This document shows positions 37,515 through 45,859 of a stretch of DNA of 64,000 bases, piece by piece. This stretch comes from Trebonia kvetii. Its GTDB lineage: Bacteria > Actinomycetota > Actinomycetes > Streptosporangiales > Streptosporangiaceae. The stretch is from assembly GCF_007827045.1 (NCBI RefSeq), contig NZ_RPFW01000003.1, positions 496,001-560,000 of the forward strand, read 5' to 3'. The first letter of the stretch is position 1. Each line of letters starts with the position of its first letter. The notes beneath the pieces were generated by a model, which worked only from the letters and a program-made list of their open reading frames with translations, did no database searches and had not been told where the DNA came from. A program made the position numbers and the translations under genes.

Positions 37515-40431
37515 TCAGCCGGCCCGGTGGAGCTCCAGGCTTCCGCCAGGCAGGCTGACCGGGACGATGGGCAGGCTGGAGCCGTGGAAGCTGCGCAGCT
37601 TGTCGCGCACCCGCTCGGCGTCCGGGTGCTCGATCTCCTCGAAGATGCGCAGGGCGTACCGCCAGGCCTGGCGGGCGGCGGCCACGTTGCCCGCCTCGTG
37701 GTAGACGTCGCCGAGGCTGCCGAGCGTGTCTGCCTCGTTGAACCGGTCGGCGAGTTCCCTAGTCAGCTCGAGCGAGCGCACGTAGCAGGCGATGGCTCGC
37801 TGATGGCTGCGCAGGCCCTGGTAGATGAACCCGAGGCTGTGCCAGGCGCATGCCTCCGCGCCCTGGTCGTCGAATTCCTGGAGTTCGGCGAGTGCGGGCC
37901 CGCAGTACTCGAGGGCAAGCTCGTAGTCGCCGTTAAGCGCGTACAGGTAGCCGACATCATTCAGCGTGCTCGCCTGGGATCTCTTGTCGCCGGCCGCCAT
38001 GTGCAGCTCGTGGGCCCGCTGTGCGTGGCCAAGCGCCAGCGTCGGGCGGTTCGCGCGCTCGTCCAGCCAGCACAGCCCGCGGTGGGCGGCCGCTTCGCTG
38101 AGCGGGTGCGTGCCAAGCCGCATGAGCAGGATGAGGGACTGACGCAGTGCGGCCCGCGCGTCGTCGTCGCGGCCCGCCCTGGCGTAGCCAAGCCCCATGG
38201 CAAGCACCGCATGCGCCTCGCCGACCGGGTCGGCTGCGCCCCTGGCCGCGTCCAGGGCCGACTGCTGCGCCTGGGCGTGGTCCTCCCAGTAGCCCTTGCG
38301 GAGCTGAAAGCTGGTCAGCATCCAGCCGAGCTGCCAGGCGGTGCCGGCCAGCCCGGCGTCGGCGGCCATCGTGACCGCGGCCACCAGGGCGGGATACTGG
38401 GCGACAAACCACTCGTCGGCGTGGCAGGCGGTGCTCAGCACCGCTGTGCTCACCGCTGGCAGCGCCGGGGACGGTGGAAAGACGTCCAGGTATGACTCGG
38501 TCAGCCTCATCGCGGCGTACGCACTGTGCAGGAAGTGGTCAAACAGCCGCCGCACCGCGAGGTCCCTGGCCTGTCGCGTGTCGTGGATCCCGGTCAGCTC
38601 CGCGGCGTAACCGCGGAGCAGGTCATGGACGGAGTACCGGCCGGGCGACTGCTCGGTGAGCAGGTGAGCGCGGCCGAGCTCGTCGAGCAGGCTCCTGGTG
38701 CGGGCGGGCGGCAGTCCGGCCAGGCTGGCGGCGGCGGCCAGCGAGATGTCGGAGCCCGGATACAGCCCGATGGCGCGGAACAGCCGGGCGGCTTGGGCGG
38801 TGAGCGCCTGTTAGGAGCAGGAGAAGACCGCGCGGATGTCGGCGCTGACCTCGCCGCCGTCGAACTTGTCGAGCGGGCTCGGAGACTCGCGCAGCTCGGC
38901 GGCGATCGCGGCGAGCCGAAAGGCTGGCCGGGCCGCGGCCCGGGCGTCCCCGAGGCGGCGGGCGAGCAGGTCGCTCGCCTCGGGGACGGTCAGCAGGTCC
39001 AGGCTGAGCTGGCGCGCCCCCGCGGCGACCAGCCCGGTCAGCTGGACGCGGCTGGTGACGACCGCGATGCTGCCAGGGCCGCCGGGAAGCAGCGGCAGGG
39101 TCTGTTCCGAATCACGCGCGTTGTCGACGATAACGAGCAGCCGGCGTCCGGCGACGACACTGCGGTAGAGGGCGGCCATCGCATCGGTGTCGTCAGGGAT
39201 GCGGTGCGGCGGAACGTTGAGCGCCTGGAGGAAATCGCGCAACACCCGCCCGGGTTCGGTAGGCGGGCAGCAGGGGTCGAAACCGCGGAGGTTGACGTGC
39301 AGCTGTCCATCGGGGAAGAGGTGCCGGTGCCGATGAGCCCAGTGCAGCGCGAGCGCGGTCTTGCCGACACCGGCGGTCCCGGTGACCGCCACCGCCACCG
39401 CTCCGGCGCGGGGAGCCGCCGCGTCATCGGCGGATGGCAGCAGGTCGTCAAGGACACCGAGTGCCACGCCACGGCCTACGAAGTCCGCGGTCACCGGCGG
39501 AAGCTGCGCGGGAACCGGCAACTCGGAGGCGGCCGAGGCGGCCGACGGCACGTCGGGCGACGGCCCGTCATGGGACGGTGCGCCCAGGGACGGCCCGTCC
39601 TGGGGCGGCACGGCGTTCGGCTCCGCCGCTGACGGCAGCACGGCCGCGCCGCGCGGAAGCACGAGGTCAAGCCGCGCGTCCTGGCGCAGGATGGCCGTCT
39701 CGAGGTCGCGCAGCTCCTGGCCTGGGTCGATGCCGAGTTCGTCGGCGAGCGCGGCGCGCAGTCTCAGGTAGCAGGCAAGCGCGTCGGCCTGCCGCCCGCT
39801 TCGGTAAAGCGCGAGCATGAGGTGGCCGACCACCCGCTCGTCGAGCGGCTGGTCGGCGACCAGTTCCTCAAGATCGGGCACCAGCCGCACGTGATCGCCT
39901 GCGGCCAGCCGCGCCTCCGTCAGCGCGCGCTTGATCCGGGTGCCAAGCAGATCGAGCCGTTCCGCCTGACCTTCGAGCCAGGCGATCCCCGCGACGTCGG
40001 CGAGCGGCTGGCCGCGCCACAGCGCGAGCGCCGCACCCAAACTGGCCCGCGGCCTGCGCCGGGCTGGCGGTCGCGCTCGCGGTGCGCAGCAACCGCTCGG
40101 CGATTGACACGTCAGTGTCCACCTCGCCGGCGGCCAGCACGTAGCCGGGGCGCGTGCCGCAGATCGCGGTCTTGCTGCCGAGCACCGTCCGCAGGTGCGA
40201 GACGTGGCTCTGCAGCGTGTTGACCGCGGTCGAGGGCGCGTGCTCGCCCCACACGATGTCCGTCAGGCGGTCGGTGCTCACCATCTCGCCCGCGTGCAGT
40301 GCGAGCGTCGCGATAACCGCCTTGCGCCGCAGGCCGCTCACTGGCCGGACCGTTTCTCCGGCGACCACGTCGACTGGGCCGAGCAGCCGTACGCGCACGG
40401 TATCCCCGTCTGGCATCCCTGTCCCCCGCAT
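37515..40431 (-). pseudogene. SARP/AfsR-type regulator with frameshift and nonsense codon
   Basis: The restored product is about 970 residues: OmpR-type winged helix (1-95, LLGPVDVVAGETVRPVSGLR), BTAD (to about 250, DERVVGHLMLALYRSGRQADA), NB-ARC with Walker A VTGTAGVGKTALAL, and C-terminal TPRs. Frame is lost near 40033-40038 by one extra base; removing it gives QFGAALALWRGQPL. In NB-ARC, codon 38813-38811 is TAA where relatives have Tyr (SCS-Y-QALTAQAARLF), and the same frame continues to 37515. SARPs activate transcription from heptamer direct repeats, and such arrays flank this gene. The protein is probably inactive, unless these are sequence errors. The start may be 40416. Confidence 0.75.
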
Positions 40432-40513
40432 CGCCCGGCACCCCGCCGACCAATAAACGTTTCAATGCGAAGAACGACATACGGACGCGGGCGGTTCAAT
40501 CGATTGCGGATTT

Positions 40514-41125
40514 TCAGCGCGGCCATCCGACGGAATTAGCGTTTCCAGCCGGGCTATCGATCCGGATCTCGAAGTCACGGAGCCAGGCCGTGAGGCCTTC
40601 ATCGCGCAGCGGCTCGAGCGGGATCTCGTACTCCCAGTGCGGCCCGCGGCCGCTCACGCGCAGGCCCCCGGCGTGCACGATGAGCGTCTTGGAGGCGGTG
40701 TTGTCGGCCGCGGTCACCGCGGTGAAGCGGGTGATGCCCGCCGCCCTGGCGCGGCCGGAAAGCAGCGCGAGCAGCTTGCCGCCAAGCCCCCGGCCCTGCC
40801 ACTCATCCACGACAGTGACCGCCACCTCGGCGCTAGCCGAGTCATCCCTGCCCCTGACGTAGCGGGCCACGCCGACTCCGCGGCCGTCGCGGCTGACCGC
40901 GCCAAGCGCCTCGTGGTCATGGTGATCGACGTTCGTCAGGTAGCGCACCTCCGCCTCCGATAGGCGCAGCTTCTCGACAAAGAACCGCGACCGCCGCGAC
41001 CGGGCGGTCAGCCGGGCGAAGCCGTCGCTGAGCAGCGCGGCATCCTCCGGCCGCACCGGGCGGATCGCCACCCACGACCCGTCGCGCAGGATGTATGGCT
41101 CGCCCTGCCTGATGTCCGCGGTCAT
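40514..41125 (-). CDS. GNAT-family N-acetyltransferase
   Basis: A 203-residue GCN5-related acetyltransferase. After YILRDGSWVAIRPVRPEDA, motif A appears as VVDEWQGRGLGGKLLALLSG (residues about 112-131), the acetyl-CoA pyrophosphate loop, and the fold closes with TAADNTASKTLIVHAGG. Similar single-domain acetyltransferases accompany stress and universal-stress-protein genes in actinobacteria; the target is unknown. The gene is intact although its neighbours are broken. A SARP-type array (41211-41239) lies 86 nt upstream in the correct orientation. Confidence 0.85.
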   Translation of the reverse strand: MTADIRQGEPYILRDGSWVAIRPVRPEDAALLSDGFARLTARSRRSRFFVEKLRLSEAEVRYLTNVDHHDHEALGAVSRDGRGVGVARYVRGRDDSASAEVAVTVVDEWQGRGLGGKLLALLSGRARAAGITRFTAVTAADNTASKTLIVHAGGLRVSGRGPHWEYEIPLEPLRDEGLTAWLRDFEIRIDSPAGNANSVGWPR

Positions 41126-41210
41126 CTGTGCTCCTCTCCACTAGCCCTGGTCCGCTGCCTGGCCCGGCGTCCCGGTACGCGGGACCTGTCAGCCACGGTG
41201 CAGGCCGGGC

Positions 41211-41239
41211 CTGAAGTGGCGTTGACGCCGCGCTTGAAC
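41211..41239 (-). promoter_or_regulatory. SARP-type heptamer array, site 3
   Basis: Minus-strand GTTCAAG, GCGTCAA, ACTTCAG with 4-nt spacers, upstream of the GNAT gene. It is more degenerate than sites 1 and 2. Confidence 0.5.
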
Positions 41240-41244
41240 GGGTC

Positions 41245-41273
41245 GCTTCAGCCGCGTTCCAGCCGGACATCAG
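41245..41273 (+). promoter_or_regulatory. SARP-type heptamer array, site 4
   Basis: Plus-strand GCTTCAG, GTTCCAG, ACATCAG with 4-nt spacers, 60 nt before the PH-like gene at 41334. It lies only 5 nt from site 3, giving a divergent pair. Confidence 0.5.
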
Positions 41274-41333
41274 CGGTGCCGGGCACGGTGAGGCGTCGCG
41301 GGGATACGCCCAGGCCAGGAGAGAGGAAGGTTC

Positions 41334-41699
41334 ATGAGCCCTGAGGAGAAGATGCGGGCGTCGGCGGCCCGCTATGTGCGCCATGGCGAGCAGGTGCACG
41401 CGGTCATCGGTGCGCAGACGAAAAACCCCTACCTCGTTGTGCTGGTCGGGTTCTGGTACCTGCTGTTCAACCGCTACCGGATGATCGTCGTCACGTCGGA
41501 GCGAATCGCGGTGCTTGACGCGGACAAGGTCAGCTTCAAGCGGCCTCGTGCCGTGCTTTACGAACACCACAGGGACACCCAGCTGGGCCCGGCCGCGGGC
41601 AGGTTCTGGCACAAGGCCGACTTCGGCGACGAGACTCTCTATGTGCATCGTCGCTTTTTCAACGAGATCGCGAAGGCGGACCTCGCCGTGCTCGGCTAA
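41334..41699 (+). CDS. Small PH-like domain protein
   Basis: A 121-residue protein with a short hydrophobic patch (YLVVLVGFWYLLF, residues 33-45) followed by YRMIVVTSERIAVLDADK, the pattern of bacterial PH-like domains. There is no signal peptide. The Shine-Dalgarno GAGAGGAAGG precedes the ATG. Function is unknown. It is divergent from the GNAT gene with SARP-type arrays between, and ends before an 18-bp terminator. Confidence 0.7.
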   Translation: MSPEEKMRASAARYVRHGEQVHAVIGAQTKNPYLVVLVGFWYLLFNRYRMIVVTSERIAVLDADKVSFKRPRAVLYEHHRDTQLGPAAGRFWHKADFGDETLYVHRRFFNEIAKADLAVLG

Positions 41700-41740
41700 C
41701 GGCAGGCCAGGTCAGGCCCGCCCTGGCCATGCGCGCGGCA

Positions 41741-41781
41741 CAAATGCGGTGCTCCGGGCTGCGCCCGGAGCACCGCATTTG
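41741..41781. terminator. Bidirectional terminator
   Basis: Perfect 18-bp stem (caaatgcggtgctccggg / cccggagcaccgcatttg) with a 5-nt loop between convergent genes. Confidence 0.85.
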
Positions 41782-41784
41782 CCG

Positions 41785-42126
41785 TCAGTGCGTGGGGCGG
41801 CCTAGGTCGGGATCGTCGGGAACCTCGAGGCCGTGCTGCTTGAGCCGGGCCGCGCGCACGTCGTCAGCGCTGATCGCGACCGTGCCGACGCTCGCGATCA
41901 GCGCGAGCGCGGGGACGGCGATCCGCAGCCAGGCCGGTCCAGGCAGGAACGCCAGGGCCACGCAGACCGGGATCATGACAACCATCAGCCGCCCGATGGT
42001 CCGCCCTCGCCAGCCGGCGTCCGTGAGTTCGTGCCGCACCCACTCCCGGTTCCGCGGCGGCAGCCGGAAGCCGATCGAGAACAGCAGCCATCCGGCCAGG
42101 CTCGGATCTCCAGGCAGCCGCGGCAC
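41785..42126 (-). CDS. DUF5313-like membrane protein
   Basis: A 113-residue protein. The N-terminal part (LAGWLLFSIGFRLPPRNREWV, then HELT) and two central helices (MVVMIPVCVALAFLPGPAWL, IAVPALALIASVGTVAIS) match the DUF5313 pattern of small actinobacterial membrane proteins. The GTG at 42126 places the conserved part at the N-terminus; longer in-frame starts (for example 42198) add non-conserved sequence. Function unknown. Confidence 0.65.
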   Translation of the reverse strand: MPRLPGDPSLAGWLLFSIGFRLPPRNREWVRHELTDAGWRGRTIGRLMVVMIPVCVALAFLPGPAWLRIAVPALALIASVGTVAISADDVRAARLKQHGLEVPDDPDLGRPTH

Positions 42127-42363
42127 GTTCCTCAGTCCCTCACGTCGGGGGTGATCGGCGGTCGTCCCCCTGCGACAAAACAGTACCGTGGTGATCATCC
42201 ACCCCGGCGTGGCGGCGGCCGGCGGCCAGGCTCGTGCACGGCCTGCGCAGGCGTGCCCGCTGAGCGAACCAGCCGTAATGTCATCGGCGGTGACTACCGA
42301 CAGAAAGCGGCTATCGTGATAGTTGCGGGGGTACGTCGGCGTCCGGCTACTTGGAGGCAGCAG

Positions 42364-42519
42364 GTGCCACCGCACTACTTGTTTCGCCTGGTTGCGGAGC
42401 CGCCCGCGGCCAGGGCCTGCGGTCCGGCCGCGCGGGTACTTCGGGGCGTACGGTCCAAGCCCGGACATCCGGGTGCCGCCCCGGAAGGCAACCGCAGCAC
42501 TTCCTCAACCGAAGCGTGA
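42364..42519 (+). CDS. Doubtful small ORF (51 aa)
   Basis: A GTG with GGAGG 6 nt upstream begins a 51-residue frame (MPPHYLFRLVAEPP...). The remainder is low-complexity Ala/Pro/Arg/Gly, as expected of random high-GC frames, so coding is doubtful. It lies in the 42127-42728 gap, which holds no clear gene. Confidence 0.2.
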   Translation: MPPHYLFRLVAEPPAARACGPAARVLRGVRSKPGHPGAAPEGNRSTSSTEA

Positions 42520-42543
42520 TCTCGGGTACGTAGAGTGAACATC

Positions 42544-42648
42544 ATGACCGGTGACGCAGCCGGCCGACGCCCAATGGCGGGCTTTCAACGTCGGCCGGGC
42601 GTGCGGCATCTGTCGCTGGTGACGGATCGTTGCGGATCCGTTGCCTAA
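42544..42648 (+). CDS. Possible leaderless upstream peptide (34 aa)
   Basis: TAGAGT (42531-42536) ends 7 nt before this ATG, the spacing seen at other leaderless genes of the window. The 34-residue frame (MTGDAAGRRPMAGFQRRPGV...) ends 80 nt before the GGDEF-EAL gene, so it may mark that gene's promoter or be a short upstream ORF. No family is recognised. Confidence 0.25.
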   Translation: MTGDAAGRRPMAGFQRRPGVRHLSLVTDRCGSVA

Positions 42649-42728
42649 TCCTCAGCCGTACAGCAATCGCAGACCGCACCCTGAGCCACTGACGCAGTCA
42701 GCGACCGAACCAGAACGGAAGGAGCCCC

Positions 42729-45443
42729 GTGAGCGTCCTCGCCATGCTCGCCACGGCTGGCGCCGTCGTCGGTCTGCTGCTCGGCGCCCGGCTGCACTCC
42801 GGCGCGGTGGCCCGCGGCTACCGCTGGCTGGCCGGCGCCGCTGCCTTCTGGCTCGCCGGGCTGATCGTCAGCCAGATGCTCACCGGGCCGCTGAGCTCGC
42901 AGGCCACCTCGCTGTCGCTCGCCGACGTGGCACCGCTGCTCGGCCTGGCGACCGCGGCGACCGGCATCATGGTGCTCGCCGAGGAGAAGAAACGCAACGA
43001 CACCGGGTCGGTGCTGCCCGGTCTCGCCGACGGCTACGTGATGGCAGTGGCCCTGCTCGTCATTGCCTGGGTGGTCGCGTTCGGCTCGGAGTTCCACCAT
43101 TCCAACGAGCGGCCTGCCACGTTCCTGCTTGACCTGCTGCACCCGCTCGCCGACCTGGCGGTGCTCGGCGCGCTGCTGCCGGTGCTCACCGCGGCGTGGC
43201 GCCGGGTTGTGGTTCCCTATATCGGGCTGATGGCGCTGGCCTTCGCGGACTCGCTCGCGGTCGGCGCCAGGTTCTCCAACGGCCATCAGGGCATACTCGA
43301 GCAGCTTGCCGTGATCGCGGTCGCCATCCTGTTCGGCGTGGCGCCCTGGGTGGAGACCATCGCGGCACGCCTCGACCTGACGCCGTGGCGCCCGGTTCCC
43401 GGCCAGTCGCGTTCCGTGGACGGCGGCTTCGCCAGCCTGCTCGGCGGGCGGCGGTCGCCGGTGACGAGCGCGGGCGCGGCCACCATCATCGCCTCGATGT
43501 GCGTCGTCATCGCCGCGTTCGTAGTGATCATCAACGGGCTCGCCAGCGCCCCCGCGTCCGGGCTCGCCCTGGTCATCGCGGGCGGCGCGGCCGTACTCGT
43601 CGTCGCGATCCGCATCCTCATGCTGGTCAGGGAGAACGGCGTCGCGATGCGGATGTGGCGGGAGGCGAGCAACAGCCTTCGCGACCTCGCCGACCGCACC
43701 GGTGACATGGTGCTGATCTGCGATCTTGACGGGACCATCGGGTACGTGAGCCCGCTGGTGACCGGCTTCAGCTACCAGGCGGACGAGCTGATCGGCAGGC
43801 CGCTCAGCGACTTCGTGCATGCCGAGGACGTCGCCGCGGCCCGGGCGGCGATCGCTCAGGTGGTCGGCCTGGCAGACGACGTGGCCCCGGGCACCGCCGC
43901 GGCGCAGCAGGACGCCGAGGCGGCCGAGCAGCCTGCCGGCGGCGGCCGCTTCTCCTGCCGGGTCCGGGCAGCCGACGGCACCTGGCGCCATGTGGAGTGC
44001 GCCGCGCTGCTGTACCGGCTGCCGGGCGAGCCCGCCAGGCTTCTGCTCAGCGTCAGGGACGTATCCGACCAGGTGGCGCTCAGGCAGCAGGTGGCGCACC
44101 TCACCTTCCACGACGGGCTCACCGGCCTGCCGAACCGCGCCTATGTCGAGGAACGCGCCAGGGAAGCGCTTGAGCAGTCGGGCGAACGGGTGGCGGGCGT
44201 CATCTTCCTCGACCTCGACGGCTTCACCGCGGTGAACGACCTCGTCGGGCACGGTGCGGGCGACCTGGTGCTCGCGCAGGCCGCCAGGCGGCTGCGCGCA
44301 GTGGTGCCCGCGCAGGACACGGTCGCCCGCTGGGGCGGCGACGAGTTCGCCGTGCTGATGGAGAACGCGGCGACCGCCAAGGACATCGGCGAGCTCGCCG
44401 AGCGGCTGGCCGGCATCATCGCGGGCGAGCCATTCCGGGTGGCCGAGCGGGACCTCGGGATGACCGCGAGCGTCGGCGTGGCGCTCGCCGACGGCAGCAC
44501 GCCAGGCGTGGTACTCCGTAATGCGGACGTGGCCATGGCCAGGGCCAAGGACACCGGCGGCGGCCGGGTCGAGGTCTACGAGGCGCACATGCACGCGGAC
44601 GTGGTGCGCCGCCTCGACATGGCGAGCGACCTGCAGCGTGCGATCGCCCGCGAGGAGCTTCAGCTGCAGTACCAGCCCATCGTGGAGCTCGCGACGTCCC
44701 GGGTCACCGGCGCGGAGGCGCTGATCCGCTGGCGGCGCGGCGACGAGGCGGTATCGCCGCGGGCGTTCCTCGCTGTCGCGGAGGATTCCGGGCTGATCGT
44801 CGCGCTGGGCGAGTGGGTGCTGCGCAAGGTCTGCCAGCAGGGCGCGGCATGGCGGGACGCCTCGTGGGACGTCGGTGTGTCGGTGAACATCGCGCTGCGG
44901 CAGCTCAACGCGCCGCACTTCCCCGCGCAGGTCGCCGCGGCGCTCGCGGAGAGCGGCCTGCCGCCGAGCGCGCTCACCATCGAGCTGAGCGAGCGGATGC
45001 TCGTGGAGGACGCGGGCCTGATCGCCGACCGGCTCGCCGAACTGCACGACCTTGGCGTCAAGCTGGCCATCGACGACTTCGGCACCGGCTACGCCTCGCT
45101 CGCCCACCTGCGGCAGCTGCCCGCCGACATCATCAAGATCGACCCGTCGTTCATCAGCGGGCTCGGCCAGGACCCGGTGCTGGCGATGCTCACCAAGACC
45201 ATCGTGCAGGTCGGCCGCGACCTGGGCATGCAGGTGGTGGCCGAGGGGATCGAGCAACCGCGTCAGCTCGCCGAGCTGCGCGAGATGGGCTGCGGCTACG
45301 GGCAGGGCTTCCTCGTCGCCAGGCCGATGGCAGCACCAGGGGTGGAGGCGCTGATCAGGACCGGCGTCGGCGAGCAGGTGAGCAGGACGGGCTCAGCGCC
45401 GGACGTGAACGGAACAGCCAAGCCGGGCGTTCCCGCCGCCTGA
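42729..45443 (+). CDS. Membrane GGDEF-EAL (c-di-GMP) protein with PAS
   Basis: A 904-residue protein: about eight N-terminal hydrophobic segments (to about 305), a PAS-like domain (TGDMVLICDLDGTIGYVSP, about 325-445), a GGDEF domain with intact WGGDEFAVLM (about 460-620), and an EAL domain with intact TGAEALIRW, IELSERMLVEDAG and IDDFGTGYASL (about 635-880). Both catalytic motifs look competent, so it may make or degrade c-di-GMP, with one activity dominating. The GTG start follows GGAAGGAG. The long opposite-strand frame here is a codon-bias shadow. Confidence 0.92.
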   Translation: MSVLAMLATAGAVVGLLLGARLHSGAVARGYRWLAGAAAFWLAGLIVSQMLTGPLSSQATSLSLADVAPLLGLATAATGIMVLAEEKKRNDTGSVLPGLADGYVMAVALLVIAWVVAFGSEFHHSNERPATFLLDLLHPLADLAVLGALLPVLTAAWRRVVVPYIGLMALAFADSLAVGARFSNGHQGILEQLAVIAVAILFGVAPWVETIAARLDLTPWRPVPGQSRSVDGGFASLLGGRRSPVTSAGAATIIASMCVVIAAFVVIINGLASAPASGLALVIAGGAAVLVVAIRILMLVRENGVAMRMWREASNSLRDLADRTGDMVLICDLDGTIGYVSPLVTGFSYQADELIGRPLSDFVHAEDVAAARAAIAQVVGLADDVAPGTAAAQQDAEAAEQPAGGGRFSCRVRAADGTWRHVECAALLYRLPGEPARLLLSVRDVSDQVALRQQVAHLTFHDGLTGLPNRAYVEERAREALEQSGERVAGVIFLDLDGFTAVNDLVGHGAGDLVLAQAARRLRAVVPAQDTVARWGGDEFAVLMENAATAKDIGELAERLAGIIAGEPFRVAERDLGMTASVGVALADGSTPGVVLRNADVAMARAKDTGGGRVEVYEAHMHADVVRRLDMASDLQRAIAREELQLQYQPIVELATSRVTGAEALIRWRRGDEAVSPRAFLAVAEDSGLIVALGEWVLRKVCQQGAAWRDASWDVGVSVNIALRQLNAPHFPAQVAAALAESGLPPSALTIELSERMLVEDAGLIADRLAELHDLGVKLAIDDFGTGYASLAHLRQLPADIIKIDPSFISGLGQDPVLAMLTKTIVQVGRDLGMQVVAEGIEQPRQLAELREMGCGYGQGFLVARPMAAPGVEALIRTGVGEQVSRTGSAPDVNGTAKPGVPAA

Positions 45444-45500
45444 CTTCTCAGGGTGCACCCGCCGCCTGAATGTTCAAATAGTGAGATATCCCGGGCATCT

Positions 45501-45625
45501 GTGCGGCGCTCCGCGCCGCACACCGGGGGGTACGGGGGGTCGTCCCCCCGGAAGATAGCCGGGTGGTGCGCCCGATACGATGGCGATTTCTGCCATCGGG
45601 CGCACCACCCGGCCATCGGGCGCAC
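45501..45625 (+). repeat. Composite hairpin repeat, copy B
   Basis: Three parts in order. First, a hairpin (gtgcggcg / cgccgcac, 45501-45521). Second, the core G6-TAC-G6-TCGT-C6 (45524-45549). Third, a perfect 18-bp inverted repeat (45559-45576 / 45595-45612) enclosing GATGGCGATTTCTGCCATC. A 20-nt tandem duplication (CCATCGGGCGCAC twice) closes it. The same order occurs at about 62.7 kb on the opposite strand. Confidence 0.6.
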
Positions 45626-45701
45626 GACCGGGGTCTCGAATAATGAGACAGTGAGCGCGATAATTTGACGTAGTGCCGGCTTGTGGGGGAGGGTGGAACC
45701 C

Positions 45702-45749
45702 GTGAAGCGGAACCTCATTCTCGTACTTGGCTGGCGCGCAGCGATCTGA
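45702..45749 (+). CDS. ilvB leader peptide
   Basis: GTG start after GGAGGGTGG; the 15-residue product is MKRNLILVLGWRAAI. Six of the 15 residues are Leu, Ile or Val, the products of the downstream operon. The stop lies 21 nt before an intrinsic terminator, the layout of a transcription-attenuation leader in actinobacterial ilvBNC operons. Its function is to report charged branched-chain tRNA levels. Confidence 0.8.
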   Translation: MKRNLILVLGWRAAI

Positions 45750-45804
45750 CCAGTCCAGTTTCTGCGCGCGCCCCTCGACTGCCGACCGGCACGAGGGGTT
45801 TTTT
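45733..45804 (+). promoter_or_regulatory. ilvBNC attenuator
   Basis: Alternative pairings are visible. GGCGCGCAG (45733-45741) can pair with CTGCGCGCGCC (45762-45772). Its last bases overlap the terminator stem CCCCTCG (45771-45777) / CGAGGGG (45792-45798), which is followed by six T (45799-45804). Ribosome stalling in the leader peptide would control which forms. Confidence 0.78.
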
Positions 45805-45859
45805 AATGCCCCAGGGAGACAAGTCCCACCCGCGCACATCGTGACAAGGAAGCCACCCG

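Noticed and set aside
42645..45257. An 870-codon open frame opposite the GGDEF-EAL gene
   Set aside because: It is a codon-bias shadow of a gene with intact GGDEF and EAL motifs; its product is low-complexity and matches no family.
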